The translations under genes and the position numbers were made by a program. Below, piece by piece: positions 44,893 through 55,036 of a DNA stretch of 64,000 nt. Source of the DNA: Exophiala sp. HKRS030 (lineage: Eukaryota > Ascomycota > Eurotiomycetes > Chaetothyriales > Herpotrichiellaceae); assembly GCA_023897205.1 (NCBI GenBank), contig JAHWDD010000003.1, forward strand, positions 2,483,665 to 2,547,664. The letters run 5' to 3'. How positions within the stretch are numbered: the first letter of the stretch is position 1; the number at the start of each line of letters is the position of its first letter. Below the pieces are notes generated by a model, which ran no database searches, had not been told where the DNA came from, and saw nothing but the letters and a program-made list of their open reading frames with translations.

Positions 44893-47248
44893 TCAGTTCT
44901 TTTGCGTCATTGCATCTTGGAACGCCCCGGCGATCTTCAGAACCTCCGCGTCAGTGCATCTCGCACCCAAGAACGTGATACTAAACGGCAATTGCGGTCC
45001 GTCTACCTCATCTTCATAAGAGTACATCCCAGCTGGCGTCGCAACTGCACATAGGTCAAGCACATTTCCAAAGTGTGTAAAGGTGCCCAACTTGGCGTTC
45101 AATTTGATCGGGTCGGCCTGCATGGCTTCAATTGTCGGGTGTTCCGGTGCTGTGGGCACTACCAGCACATCGATCCCCGTTTCAGCCGCCGCGGCAAATT
45201 GTGATGTAGCTTGTCGCGTGTACAATGCACGAGCCTGAAGGTCGCGGAATACATGCACTGCAGAGCTATCGCGTGATACGACTTGTTGGAAGAGCTCCAA
45301 AATGACTGGATGCAGATGTGGCGTGTTCTTCTCCAGGAAATCATCGGGCAGGCTGGCAAGACGTTCCGACACGAATGTTCCTGCATAGAGAAGATCTCCT
45401 CCTTTCTGAAATGGGTTCCAATCGATCGTCGTCAATACACCTCCCATGTCTTGTAGATTTTGCACGGCCTCATTGAAGAGTTGTCGGTATTTCGGAGAAC
45501 AGATCTCCAGCATTTCTGGAGGAGGAATCCCGAATCGAAAGGCATCTCGTTGTGTTCCTAGTGAATTTACGTGCCGTTCAGGTGGGAATGTGTCCCTTGC
45601 ATATCGATCATTTGCGTCGAATTTCTCGGCTACTTGCCACAGAGTTCTCGCATCGGGGACTGTTCGTGCAGAGAAAGCTATGCAGTCCAGTGACAAGCAT
45701 GCTATTGAGGAACAAGTGGTAGTACGTTAGCAAATCTTCATGACAGAGAGAAGTCCAATGCGTCTTGGGTCTGGGGAACCAGCCTGATCAATTGAAGAAA
45801 TTGACTTACCTGGTGTAACACCTTCGAAAGAGATCAAACCTCTGGTCGGCTTATAACCAACAATTCCGTTGAATCCTGCAGGAACCCGTCCTGATCCCGC
45901 AGTGTCTGTTGCTAAAGAGAAGGTTGCCTAGAAAAAGTAGGCGGGCAAAGTCAGCCACGCTCTTGCCACTGCAACAAATTCGTGGGTCGCTCTTACCAAT
46001 TCAGCACCAACACTGACACAACTTCCACTGCTGCTTCCTCCAGAAATATGCTTGTCGCTAAAAACAGAATGTGTCACCCCATATGGCGATCGACAACCAT
46101 TCAGTCCAGTGGCTAGTTGGTCTAGGTTGACTTTGCCCAAATACACTGCTCCATTCTTGATCACCCGCTCGAACACCGCCGCTGACTTGGTTGCCACAAA
46201 AGCCAAAGGCGGACATGCCGTGGTTGTTTCGACTCCTTTGACATCAATTGAATCTTTGACAGTGAAGGGAACACCAAAGAGAGGAGGCAGCGAGTTTCTA
46301 TCAGGATAGAGCGCCATCAGATCACGCACCGATTCCAACACAGACTCTCTCGACTCTCGTTTAATCCAAACAGCTGGGTCCACCGACTCGTACTTCTCAA
46401 TGCGGTCAAAGAGAGCATTGACGACTTCCAATGGCGACAAGCCCGATCGATAAGAAGCTTGAAGATCGGAAATGCCAAGTTTGCCATCCCAAGTAGGGGT
46501 GTCTGAGGAGGAGTGCTTTCACCACCGGTTGCCTTTTTCCATGGAGACAGCACATCCAACACAGGCTGTAGATCCGCAACAAATCCGAACAGACCTTGCG
46601 ACCAATATATCATGTCCAAAGAAGCTGTTTTGAATTCTGCATTGTAGCCAGCGGTGCTTTGAGTGATACCACAGCATTCAAACCCGCGGTCATTGGCTTC
46701 TCTGATAGTAGTAGAAAAGCAGCATTCTGTAGTAACTCCAGCCACAAGTATATGTGTGATTCCTCGCGCTTTCAGTTTGTGCATGATATCTGTGTTCCAG
46801 AACGAGCCTTTGCCTGGTTTGTCGATAACCACTTCTGACGCCAGGGGTTTTAGCTCATCGACAATGTCATGGCCATATTCCCCCTCACCAGTAAGCGGCC
46901 CATCTCTCCTTTGTCGCCAATGACCTTGAGATGTTGTGTGTTCTCTGGTGCATCAGCTTGCCGGATCAGCTTTGATGACGGACAGTCAGCCAGAGACGGT
47001 ACTTGACCCTCCCTCGTGTGGAAGATTGCCAACCCGGCATCTCGACATGCGTCAAGTAAGTCCTTGGTTGGTTTGATCGAAGCCTGTACGGCCTCAAGAT
47101 TCCCGCCCTGAATCTCACCAAATCCTCCTGCGAGTAAAAAGTCACGTTGCATGTCAATGACCAGGAGCGCCGTTCCCGCGATAGGAAACGAAAAAGGATA
47201 AGGCTTTGCCTCGATGGTGAGGAAGCCTCGTCTTGATTCAACGCCCAT
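44893..47248 (-). CDS. Isochorismatase-fold cysteine hydrolase fused to allophanate-hydrolase-type amidase (two one-base breaks)
   Basis: Exons 47248-45997, 45927-45810, 45701-44893 (introns 69 and 108 nt) give about 726 residues once two breaks are bridged. Residues ~10-215 are a cysteine hydrolase: Asp in [10 protein letters not shown], Lys in [11 protein letters not shown], Cys in [11 protein letters not shown], the family's catalytic triad. Residues ~250-726 are an amidase-signature domain: Lys in PFTVKDSID (about 332), the cis-Ser in GGSSSGS, the nucleophile Ser in [12 protein letters not shown]. Its RSPYG block and SLDCIAF block are typical of allophanate hydrolase (AtzF, Dur1,2). The separate C-terminal domain of AtzF is absent. 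Breaks lie at C5 46880-46884 (inside the first domain) and G4 46496-46499 (in the linker); one added base at each gives one frame. I infer ureide/biuret breakdown. Two separate genes are the alternative, but the first break falls inside a conserved domain and no second start ATG fits. Confidence 0.82.
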
Positions 47249-48148
47249 GTTTGCTAGAGTTTGATGTCTCTGGTGACGCGGATTTGACAAGCTTTCACAG
47301 CAATAAAGGAGGCGTGGTTTTAAAAAGGCCGGCTACGGACCTGGGGTGCTTTTATGCGTTGAGCTTGGTTTGTGTCAAGAACGATGTCACCTGGAGATGT
47401 CCACATATGTAGAGCTCAAGTACGTAAACTCCGGCAATCTCGAATACGAAAGCTCGCCGATGCACTCGCGGCAGCGTTGCTCAAGCGCGAAGTGTTCTCC
47501 ATGCGGGACGTGGTGTTTTGTCGTGTTCAGAGAGCAGTCTACCGATAATTGATAAGGGCGAGGCCAACCAGCCCCAGCCGCTGACCAATGAACCTGTGGT
47601 TTTCTGTATTATCTTACCGTAACATTTCACTCGCCGGCGGCCGCAAGCCCAGGCTTTGCTTGTGGCCGCCGGCGGTACCGTAAAATGCTGTACACCTACT
47701 CCACCTTATCAGCACCTCGCGCCGGCGGCCGAACCTCACCGCCGTCGCCCATATCTCCACCTGCGGCTCTATCAGGGCGAATACGAGAAATCTGACTTTG
47801 ATCAGCCTCTAGGATACCCCAGATTATCAGATCCGGGCCATCAACTGCACATATCAACGAGCCGCCGTCGGTATTGGCGCCAGGCCTAAGTGCCTATCTC
47901 CCTGCATCCTCGTGGCATCCCTGACTATCTCGAATATCTTGCATACCGGCTCGTCTATCTCACCAGCAACCTTCAGCAAGCTCCAGCATCCCAAGTTCAA
48001 TTTACCTATGCCTCGAAACGTATTACTCTCAGCATTCAATATGTCTATATAGATCTGCATTTGCCTCTCTCCTCTTGTTGCATCCATGACTTGTCAACCG
48101 ACTCCATTTGCATTCCGTAATCGGTGAACCCCAGAATATTCATCCAAA
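47249..48148. promoter_or_regulatory. Shared divergent control region, enzyme/permease, with GATA sites and CGG/CCG words
   Basis: The hydrolase and the NCS1 permease start on either side of this 0.9 kb. HGATAR sites (binding pattern of AreA/GATA nitrogen factors) occur at 47543, 47550, 47609, 47706 and 47824, five within 290 bp, with further GATAG-type sites downstream (for example near 47769, 47894, 47925, 47955). The 10-mer GCCGGCGGCC or its complement occurs at 47633-47642, 47664-47673 and 47721-47730; it contains CGG/CCG triplets of the kind contacted by Zn2Cys6 factors. The sites are read directly. Use by GATA and TamA/Dal81-type regulators is inference. Confidence 0.55.
47633..47673. 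repeat. GC-rich inverted repeat (hairpin)
   Basis: Left arm GCCGGCGGCCGCAAGC (47633-47648) and right arm GCTTGTGGCCGCCGGC (47658-47673) are complementary at 15 of 16 positions, with a 9-nt loop. One more C-G pair extends the stem outward. ACCGTAA appears as a direct repeat just outside both arms. It may be a regulatory palindrome; a terminator is less likely because both flanking genes start away from it. Confidence 0.8.
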
Positions 48149-50053
48149 ATGGTCAATCTCTCCGCCGAGCGCTTTTCCCCAAAGCGTCTCTCTCCTTCCA
48201 GGATCAAGGCTAGACTTGAACCACATCTCCACTGGCAGGTGCCTATGGAGAAGGGAGTCTATCAAGATCCAAGATGGTCCAACCCCGATCTCGATCCCAT
48301 CAAACCTGAAGACCGCACCTGGGGCGCTGTGGTAAGTGGATATCCTTTCCAATGGTACTTCGTACTTGTTGCTGATACATTCTAACTAGGACTACTGGGT
48401 ATGTTCCATGCTTTCAACCAACAATGCCTCCTCCTAACGGTGACCTCAGGCGTACTGGGCTAGTGATATGCTTGCACCTCCCCTCACATCAACAGTTTCC
48501 TCAGTCATGAGTTTGGGTTTCACTGCTCGCGAGACTATTCCCATTGTCTTTTGCGGATTCGCAATCTGCTCAGGCGCATTGACATTGACCGGAAAGATGG
48601 GTGCTCGATACTCCATCCCCTTCCCAGTGCTGGTCCGCTCCATGTTCGGAATGTACGGCAGTTACCCAGTCATCGTCCTTCGAGGTAAGCATGATATTGA
48701 ATTACCGGTGGAAATGACCATGCTCACGGAAAAACAGCTTTCGTGGCTGCTATGTGGACTGCTATTCTGTGCGTTCAAGCTGGTGATTTCCTCAACAACT
48801 GTATCACCGCAATCTGGCCCTCATTTGCCAACTTTCCCAATCATCTGCCAGAGAGTGCTGGTATCACTTCAGCAGGATTGCTTTGCTTTGTGAGTGTTCA
48901 AGCATCATTTGGATCGGCTCCAACTAATCACCCTCTTTAGTTCCTCTACTGGATTGGACAGACCATTCTAGCACTCATGCCCATTAAGAAGCTTCGCATC
49001 CTTTTCCTCGTCAAGGGCATTGTCGTACCTCCAACATTCCTAGCTTTGTTCTTGTGGGGTGCCATTGTCACCCACGGTGGTGGCCCACTGGTCACAGGCC
49101 ACGCGGTCATGACCTCGAACTATATGAACACGGCATACTCTGCCCTTACAGCTCTGAACGTCATCATCGGCCTTTTCAGCAGCATGGCCGTCAATTTCCC
49201 CGATTTCGCTCGCTTCTCAAAGAACAACCTCGGCGGATACAATCAGTTCTTCGCCCTTCCCATCATTGGAACTTTTGGTGCTTTGTGCCCCATCTTCGTC
49301 ACCTCTGCGCACAGTTACCTTCATGGAGGAGAATTCCTGTGGTACATGCCAGCCATTTTCGCCCAATTCGACTCACGGGCGGCGAAATTCTTTGCTTCCG
49401 CCAGCTTCATGCTCGCCATCATCGGCAACCAGATTGCTGCTGGAACATATCCCTTCTCCAACGATATCTCCGGACTGTCTCCTAAATACTTGAACATTTT
49501 CCGATCGACAGTCATCATCTCTGTATTCTGTGTCGTCTCAAATCCATGGCAAATCATCAGAAACGCCAGTGGCCTCTTGGCTTTCCTCTCAGGCTACAGC
49601 ATGTTCATGGGAGCCGTGTGTGGCGTCATGTGCACTCAATACTACATCATCCTCAAGAAGAAGCTCAACATCCACGAGCTGTACAACGGACATGGCATCT
49701 ACGTCTACTGGCACGGGATTAACTGGAGAGCCTTCGCAGCATTCCTAGTCGCCGTGGGTCCATTGCTGCCCGGTTTCTCCAAGAGTATCGACCACAACTT
49801 GAACGTCGGAGGAGCGTGGAAGATTTACACCTTCTCGTGCATCTACGGATTCGCCACTAGTAGCTTCACATACTTCATCATCTGCAAGTACATCTCGGAT
49901 GTCGGCGTGGCCAAGATCGACGAGGCCGTGTACCCGCCATCGAAGCCGCAGACCGCCGATGTCGAGGTTGGAATCCCCGAGTCCGAGGAAGGCTCGTTCG
50001 AGGAGAAGACCGGCCAAGTCGAGGTCAAAGTCGGACCCAAGAATTTGGAATAA
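48149..50053 (+). CDS. NCS1 nucleobase/allantoin-type permease
   Basis: Five exons: 48149-48331, 48390-48398, 48450-48684, 48738-48889, 48941-50053, 563 residues. The second exon is only nine bases (Asp-Tyr-Trp) and completes the family block Trp-Gly-x-Val-Asp-Tyr-Trp-Ala-Tyr-Trp. Twelve membrane helices are expected. Other blocks are GKMGARYSIPFPVLVRSMFGMYG, an FAR-type PDFARF (after NFPDFARF) and SNPWQI. Plant and fungal relatives carry uracil, allantoin, uridine, cytosine/purines or thiamine (Fur4, Dal4, Fui1, Fcy2, Thi7). The sequence flavour is Fur/Dal4-like. It is divergent from the ureide-type hydrolase and shares its control region, so it probably imports that enzyme's substrate or a precursor. 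Frame intact. Confidence 0.93.
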
Positions 50054-50443
50054 CTGTTGCCGGAATCAAGCGTAGATGCACTGTCAAGTCGCGATGTCTG
50101 GGGTCTGCGAGGATCCATTGATAGGTGTCACAGTACCAGAAGCCACAAGATAGTTCTAGGGTCAAGTCGTAACTAGTAGTTATCGTGAACGGGAAGGACG
50201 GATCCTATCCAGTTTCAGTCATCGCAATATAATATGTTTTTATGAGCCCTAGATTCAAGCCTGATTGAGCGTCTTTCTGCAACTAAACGAGATGTATTCT
50301 CCAAGTGGTAAACCGAAGCGTTCATCCATGATAAGGGGTGGTGGGAAGGGTAGGAACGCCCCCCCTAAAGCTAGCTCCTTCAATGCAAAGTCATCCGTCA
50401 TCAGCGCTGGTAGACCGTCATAAAGTCCTTTTCATTGTCTATA
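50054..50443. other. Intergenic, 0.39 kb, between two 3' ends
   Basis: The permease and the Arg/Asp-rich gene converge here. Nothing seen. Confidence 0.5.
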
Positions 50444-51595
50444 TCAATAATAATCCTTGGTCTTTCTCGTAACCGCCTCATACTCGGAATAAGTAGACCG
50501 ATCATCGTCGCGCCCATCGGAACGATGACTGTGATGGTGATGATGACGTCTCTTTCGTTCCTGCTGCTCCGGATACAGCGGCCTGGCCTCTTCATAGTCG
50601 TATTGCCGCATTGTCTGCTCGGTGTATTCGTGGCGTTCGTCGTCGTAGTCGTCACCAGCGAGCCGCGGGTCGCTGCGGCGCTGTCCATGGCCACCGGTGC
50701 CGCCTCGGGATCTCGATCGCTCGCCGTGCGTTCGTTTCCTGCGCTCGTAATACGTCGTGTCTTCATAAATGTCATCGTCGTCATTGTCCCGTCCATCTCT
50801 GTGCTTGTGCAAATATCGCCCTGAGAGATGTGCCTCGGCGCCAGGCCGTTCGTGCCGGCTCTCACTGGCATCGTGTCGTTCGATCTGGTCCTGGTAAAAG
50901 CCGACGCTCTGGCCGCGCCGCCGAGTCCATTCTTCCGGTGGCGAGTCGTTACGTCCTCTCATTGAACTGCGGATTCGTGTCGGCGCTATCAGTGGCTCTT
51001 CTGGCACGATCTCCGGTTGTCGGTCGCGCCGTGCGTAGCGGGAATCACTGACGATGTCTTCCATGACTTGCACGTCGCGGTAGTCGGCGTTGCTGACGCC
51101 TCGAGTCCGCCCAGCTGCTCGAGGGCTGTCGTACATGATGATCTCGTTGCGTGTGGACTGGGACGGTCCCTCGTCGTAGTACCGCTGCTTTGGTTCGTAG
51201 CGTCGATCTCGATCGTCGTAGCCTCGTGTCATGCCAGTATCGACGACATAGCTTCCATCAGGTCGCCGCTCGGGCCTGAGGACCTCGAATTCCGAGCGTG
51301 GATTGTTAGGACCAATCACCAATGCATTTGACCGCTTGACGTATGCGTCCGAGTTCCTGTCTCGGCCGATTTCGTACTGTATTTTGGTCAAAGTACGAGT
51401 ATCACGTTCTCGGTCTTGAATTTGATATCCTCTGCGTTCGTCGCGAGGGTCTCGTGAGTATGATCTGTCATAGCCATAGTCCCGTTCATAGTCCGGTTGT
51501 CGGCGGGCTGGTCGGGAAGATCCATAGTCTTCGGCCCCGCGTTCGCGATCCTCATAGACGACTTTGTAGTTGCGATCATCCACACGAGAGGACAT
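50444..51595 (-). CDS. Arg/Asp/Tyr-rich low-complexity protein, function unknown
   Basis: Single exon, 383 residues, intact frame. More than a third of the residues are Arg, Asp or Glu, with regularly spaced Tyr (Asp-Tyr, Arg-Tyr pairs), several Arg-Ser-Arg stretches and a run of five His near the C-terminus. No folded domain, signal peptide or membrane helix is seen. A more ordered block around residues 65-125 (TRTLTKIQYEIGRD, ALVIGPNNP, FEVLRPERRPDGSYVVDTG) looks conserved and includes short beta-like segments. Such composition is typical of RNA-binding or condensate-forming nuclear proteins, but that is only an analogy. The long open frames on the opposite strand are a by-product of the biased codons. 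Confidence 0.75.
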   Translation of the reverse strand: MSSRVDDRNYKVVYEDRERGAEDYGSSRPARRQPDYERDYGYDRSYSRDPRDERRGYQIQDRERDTRTLTKIQYEIGRDRNSDAYVKRSNALVIGPNNPRSEFEVLRPERRPDGSYVVDTGMTRGYDDRDRRYEPKQRYYDEGPSQSTRNEIIMYDSPRAAGRTRGVSNADYRDVQVMEDIVSDSRYARRDRQPEIVPEEPLIAPTRIRSSMRGRNDSPPEEWTRRRGQSVGFYQDQIERHDASESRHERPGAEAHLSGRYLHKHRDGRDNDDDDIYEDTTYYERRKRTHGERSRSRGGTGGHGQRRSDPRLAGDDYDDERHEYTEQTMRQYDYEEARPLYPEQQERKRRHHHHHSHRSDGRDDDRSTYSEYEAVTRKTKDYY

Positions 51596-52337
51596 GATAG
51601 TAGAATCTGCGTGGTATATTCATCTATGGAGTGGCTCACGCGGGTAGGTGCCAGCCCGATCATCGGTCAACAGAGTTTTTTGCAGAACGTCGTACCACCT
51701 TTTCGCACGGTGAGGCTGGCGGTTCGTTCTCGTTGCCCAGCCTTTTTCCTTTTTCTCACATGTTAGACATGGGGGCCGCGGAACGGAAGAATGATATCCC
51801 ATGAATACAAACCGATTTGCTTATTGCAACTGATTGACATCACACTACACGAGAGGCTATCACTGTATGAATGTATGAATATAAAAATAGTTTATTGGGA
51901 CAACTTTGAATGGATGTATGCGAAATTATGGTGCACTGATATAAGGACATGGAGAGTGCGTAATCTCGTATCTCGGGCTCAGCCGTAGCTGCCCGCTCTG
52001 TGCCGATAGTAATTCTACCCTAGGGCCAGAGGCCATTGATATCAAACAGCCTTCCAAGTATAGTCCCAAGCTGTGCTCTGAAAAATTTGCCACCCACATA
52101 TGTGATACGATAGCATTCTGGGTATTCTCGCTTCCTGAAAGCTTCAATACCTCCTCACAGGACCACTATTCGACCATAAAACCGACCGGGCGGGGTCGCG
52201 ATGCTTTCTCATTCTACCCAGCACAACAGCATGTTCTATGTCCAAGATTTCAGTATCATGGCCCCTCTGTGCATAGACATGGGAGCATCGTCGTCCCTTA
52301 GACTCCAAGTAAGGCAGGCTAAGAGGTCAGCCACTTT
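51596..52337. other. Intergenic, 0.74 kb
   Basis: Promoter of the Arg/Asp-rich gene and 3' flank of the arrestin-like gene. No feature supported. Confidence 0.5.
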
Positions 52338-53827
52338 TCAGTGTACAATCTTCAAGTAGCGACCGATGAATTGCACTTTATCCATACTATTACCCTGACC
52401 GTCAAGATCGCTTTCCGACAGACCAACCATATCTGGCCCACTGAATTTCAACGCTTCTTGCTCTTCGCTAGTTGCAAGGACTGTGACCGGCGTCTCGGTT
52501 GCTACCGAATGAGCCTCCCCAGCACATGTAAGATTGATCTTCCAGTGCAGTCGGTATTCCAAAAAGATGTTGTACGTGGAAAAGGACGGGTACATCTGCC
52601 GTTTGAAAGACACAGGTTCATTTTCCAAAGTCGCATGGGCCGAGCTGCCGAGATAGATGGAGAACAGTCGGCCAAGGTGCAGAGCATCTGGAGAACCTAA
52701 AGGTGTCACAGGCGTATTCAGACGACCGTATTGGTCTCGGACTTGTGGGGTGATCGCGCCCTCACCGACACCGTAATCGACAGGAATCACTGTGGGCTCG
52801 ATCTTGCCATTGAAATTGAAGGTGTAACTGTGGCTTTTGGAGGCTGATGCATCCCAGACCATTCCTGGACAACGAATGTTGGTATCACCCTCAAGTTTCA
52901 ATTCCATCGAGAGCACCTTGACAGGGGCAGGTCACCAATGTTCCCGTCGCGACAGATGGTCGTGTTTTGCCGGTCGAGGTCAGGAACGAGGTATATTTTC
53001 ATGGGGAATGGCTCCGGGTGCTCCAATTGTACGACGAGAGGGTATTCAACTTTGACATAGTACAGGTATCGAGGTCTTCTGGATAAGGCTGACAGAGCCG
53101 ACGATTTTTGTTCTTGGTTCATGGATTGAGGGAGGAGGTTCGATGTCTTGATGACTTGCATGAATGACCGGGTGTGCATCTTGAAGTCCAGGATAGGGGT
53201 AAAGATTGATGGCTGACGAAGACGTAAGCGAACCTCGGACCTACTGTCGTCCATCTCGGCAACAAGAAGGTATTCGACCAATGCCTCAACTGTAGTCCAC
53301 GTCAACGGAGATTCCTGGTAAAAGTACATGCTGGACGGTAAAGTGTGTTGCGTTACATCGACCTCAGATCCTCCAGGGCCGTCAAGCGTAGCAAGATAGC
53401 CGACTCCCGGAGGGAACACATCACCTCTGGCACCGAATCCAGGTTTTGCAGTCTTTGGAATTGCAATTGAGAAAGGCCAATGCGCAGTGGCGTTGACTGT
53501 CTTCATCTCCAGGATCTGCTCTTCCTCGAAGAAGACTGCGTTTCCACGAGATACAATCTTGCTACTTTTCCTTTGCACAACTCGTTCAGACTTTGCACGA
53601 CCCACAATCTTGAGCTTGACTTTTGCATCGTATGGAATAAGTCCACTGGACAAGTCGGTGACGCCCACATGACCAGACAATTTGTCGCCTGGGAAGTAGG
53701 TTGAATGTCGATTGTAGATCTTGATGAAGATGGCTCCAGTATCCTCCTTGGAACTTGTCCGCCGCAAGTCATCGATCCCATGTGTCTTTGAGGGAAGATG
53801 CGCTGTCTCATAAGCCGGCGCAGCCAT
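52338..53827 (-). CDS. Arrestin-like (ARRDC-type) protein (one-base break at 52924-52927)
   Basis: About 496 residues in one exon after bridging one break. The N-terminal half shows arrestin N-domain features: an Ile-Lys-Ile-Tyr strand, YFPGDKLSGHVGV (the classic Pro-Gly-Asp turn), KLKIVGRAKSE, a Pro-Phe-Ser-Ile strand and a WTTVEALVEYLLVAE strand pair. The C-terminal half continues the beta-sandwich. Fungal arrestin-related proteins recruit Rsp5-type ubiquitin ligases to membrane transporters; I see no clear Pro-Pro-x-Tyr motif, so this role is uncertain. At GNIGDLP the frame ends within 10 codons. One extra base in the run at 52924-52927 (coding C4) continues it into Val-Lys-Val-Leu-Ser-Met-Glu-Leu-Lys-Leu-Glu-Gly, a normal strand for the family. 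No intron fits at the break. Confidence 0.82.
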
Positions 53828-55036
53828 CTATACACGTCAATGCTCTGTGCTGCTCACTGAGGCTCAAACATTCGCGACTGAGCGGAATGTTCCCATCATG
53901 TACTATCATCATTTGACTGTGCTCTCATTTCGCGATTGGCGGCGCGTGACATGTCTTGGACAAGTTTTGATCCAAGGCTGGGCAATTCTTCTAGGTAGGC
54001 GGTGCACAGGCGGTGCTCTCGGTTTTATGGAGAAAATGCGTTTCGCCAACTCCCCTTGAGGTGCCCACTCATGCTTGTCAGGCGTGTCAGGCTAGCTGAC
54101 GAGAAACAACGGACGACCCGGGGTTCAACCTGAAAGCCTCGACGAGAGTTACGTGGGCCAAGCTAAGAGCCTTCAGCACGTTTCCACAGCCAGTAGTGCC
54201 GTGGTTACCGTCTCTACGAATCCAGAAGGCCTGGGCAAGGAATGAGGTTTGCTGATAAACGTGATACGTACTTCCAACTTCTGAGTACCGAATATTCATG
54301 TTACGAATACGGGAGGCGCCAGGCATGAGGTCTGCCTGGTGACATCGGCTAAGGAAGGCCACAGTATTGATAATGATTAGTTAGGATGTGGCTCAATGTC
54401 CGGCATCGTACCAGGGATTAAGTTTTCTCCACTCACTTGAGGTATATACACAACATCAACTGGGCCACCGCCGACGTGTGGTCCGTACAGCATCCCGCCC
54501 ATATACAGCGGTGGCTCGAAACTGACTTCGTTCTGTTGGTTGCATCGAATCACAGGTGGTGGCTGAGCTCGCTAGGAGTTGTTTCGAACAAGTCTACGGC
54601 AGTCTCATTTCGGCCCAACTCATCTCGCTAGGGACTCTAATGCCTCTGAACCTCTGCCCCTGCTTAAGAACAGCAAGCACTGGCTGATAATAATATTGAT
54701 GCGTTGAGAGCATAACCTAGGCAGGCTGCGAAGACATCAACAAGATCACCAAAGGCATCCAAAAACCCGCCTAGTGGCTGAGTTCGTATCCACACATTTG
54801 ATTACTCTACAATATATGGCTAGTATAGAACTTGCGAAATGATAGTATCCAAAACATTGCCTCCATTATCAAACACTTGGTGTTTGAGGCACTCCTATGG
54901 TTGCGCTCATGCTGCTTGCCGCCTTTTCCTCTAAAGAATTTCATCAACAAGACCCTCCGAATAATAAAACAGCATGTTGGACATCCCATCAGTTTTTTCC
55001 CTTTTAGAGAAACTCGTCATGTCGCCAACCAGGAAA
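53828..55036. other. Intergenic, 1.2 kb
   Basis: Promoter of the arrestin-like gene and 3' flank of multicopper oxidase 2. A 91-codon minus-strand frame (54087-54362) looks protein-like in places but lacks a partner exon or known motif. Confidence 0.5.

Noticed and set aside
49054..49485. 143-codon frame inside the permease gene
   Set aside because: Alternative frame of a clearly coding exon; no motif.
50435..51597. Several plus-strand open frames of 84-146 codons
   Set aside because: They mirror the biased codons of the Arg/Asp-rich gene on the minus strand.
54087..54362. 91-codon minus-strand frame with protein-like stretches
   Set aside because: No partner exon, no known motif, no supported start. 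It could be a relic but nothing decides it.
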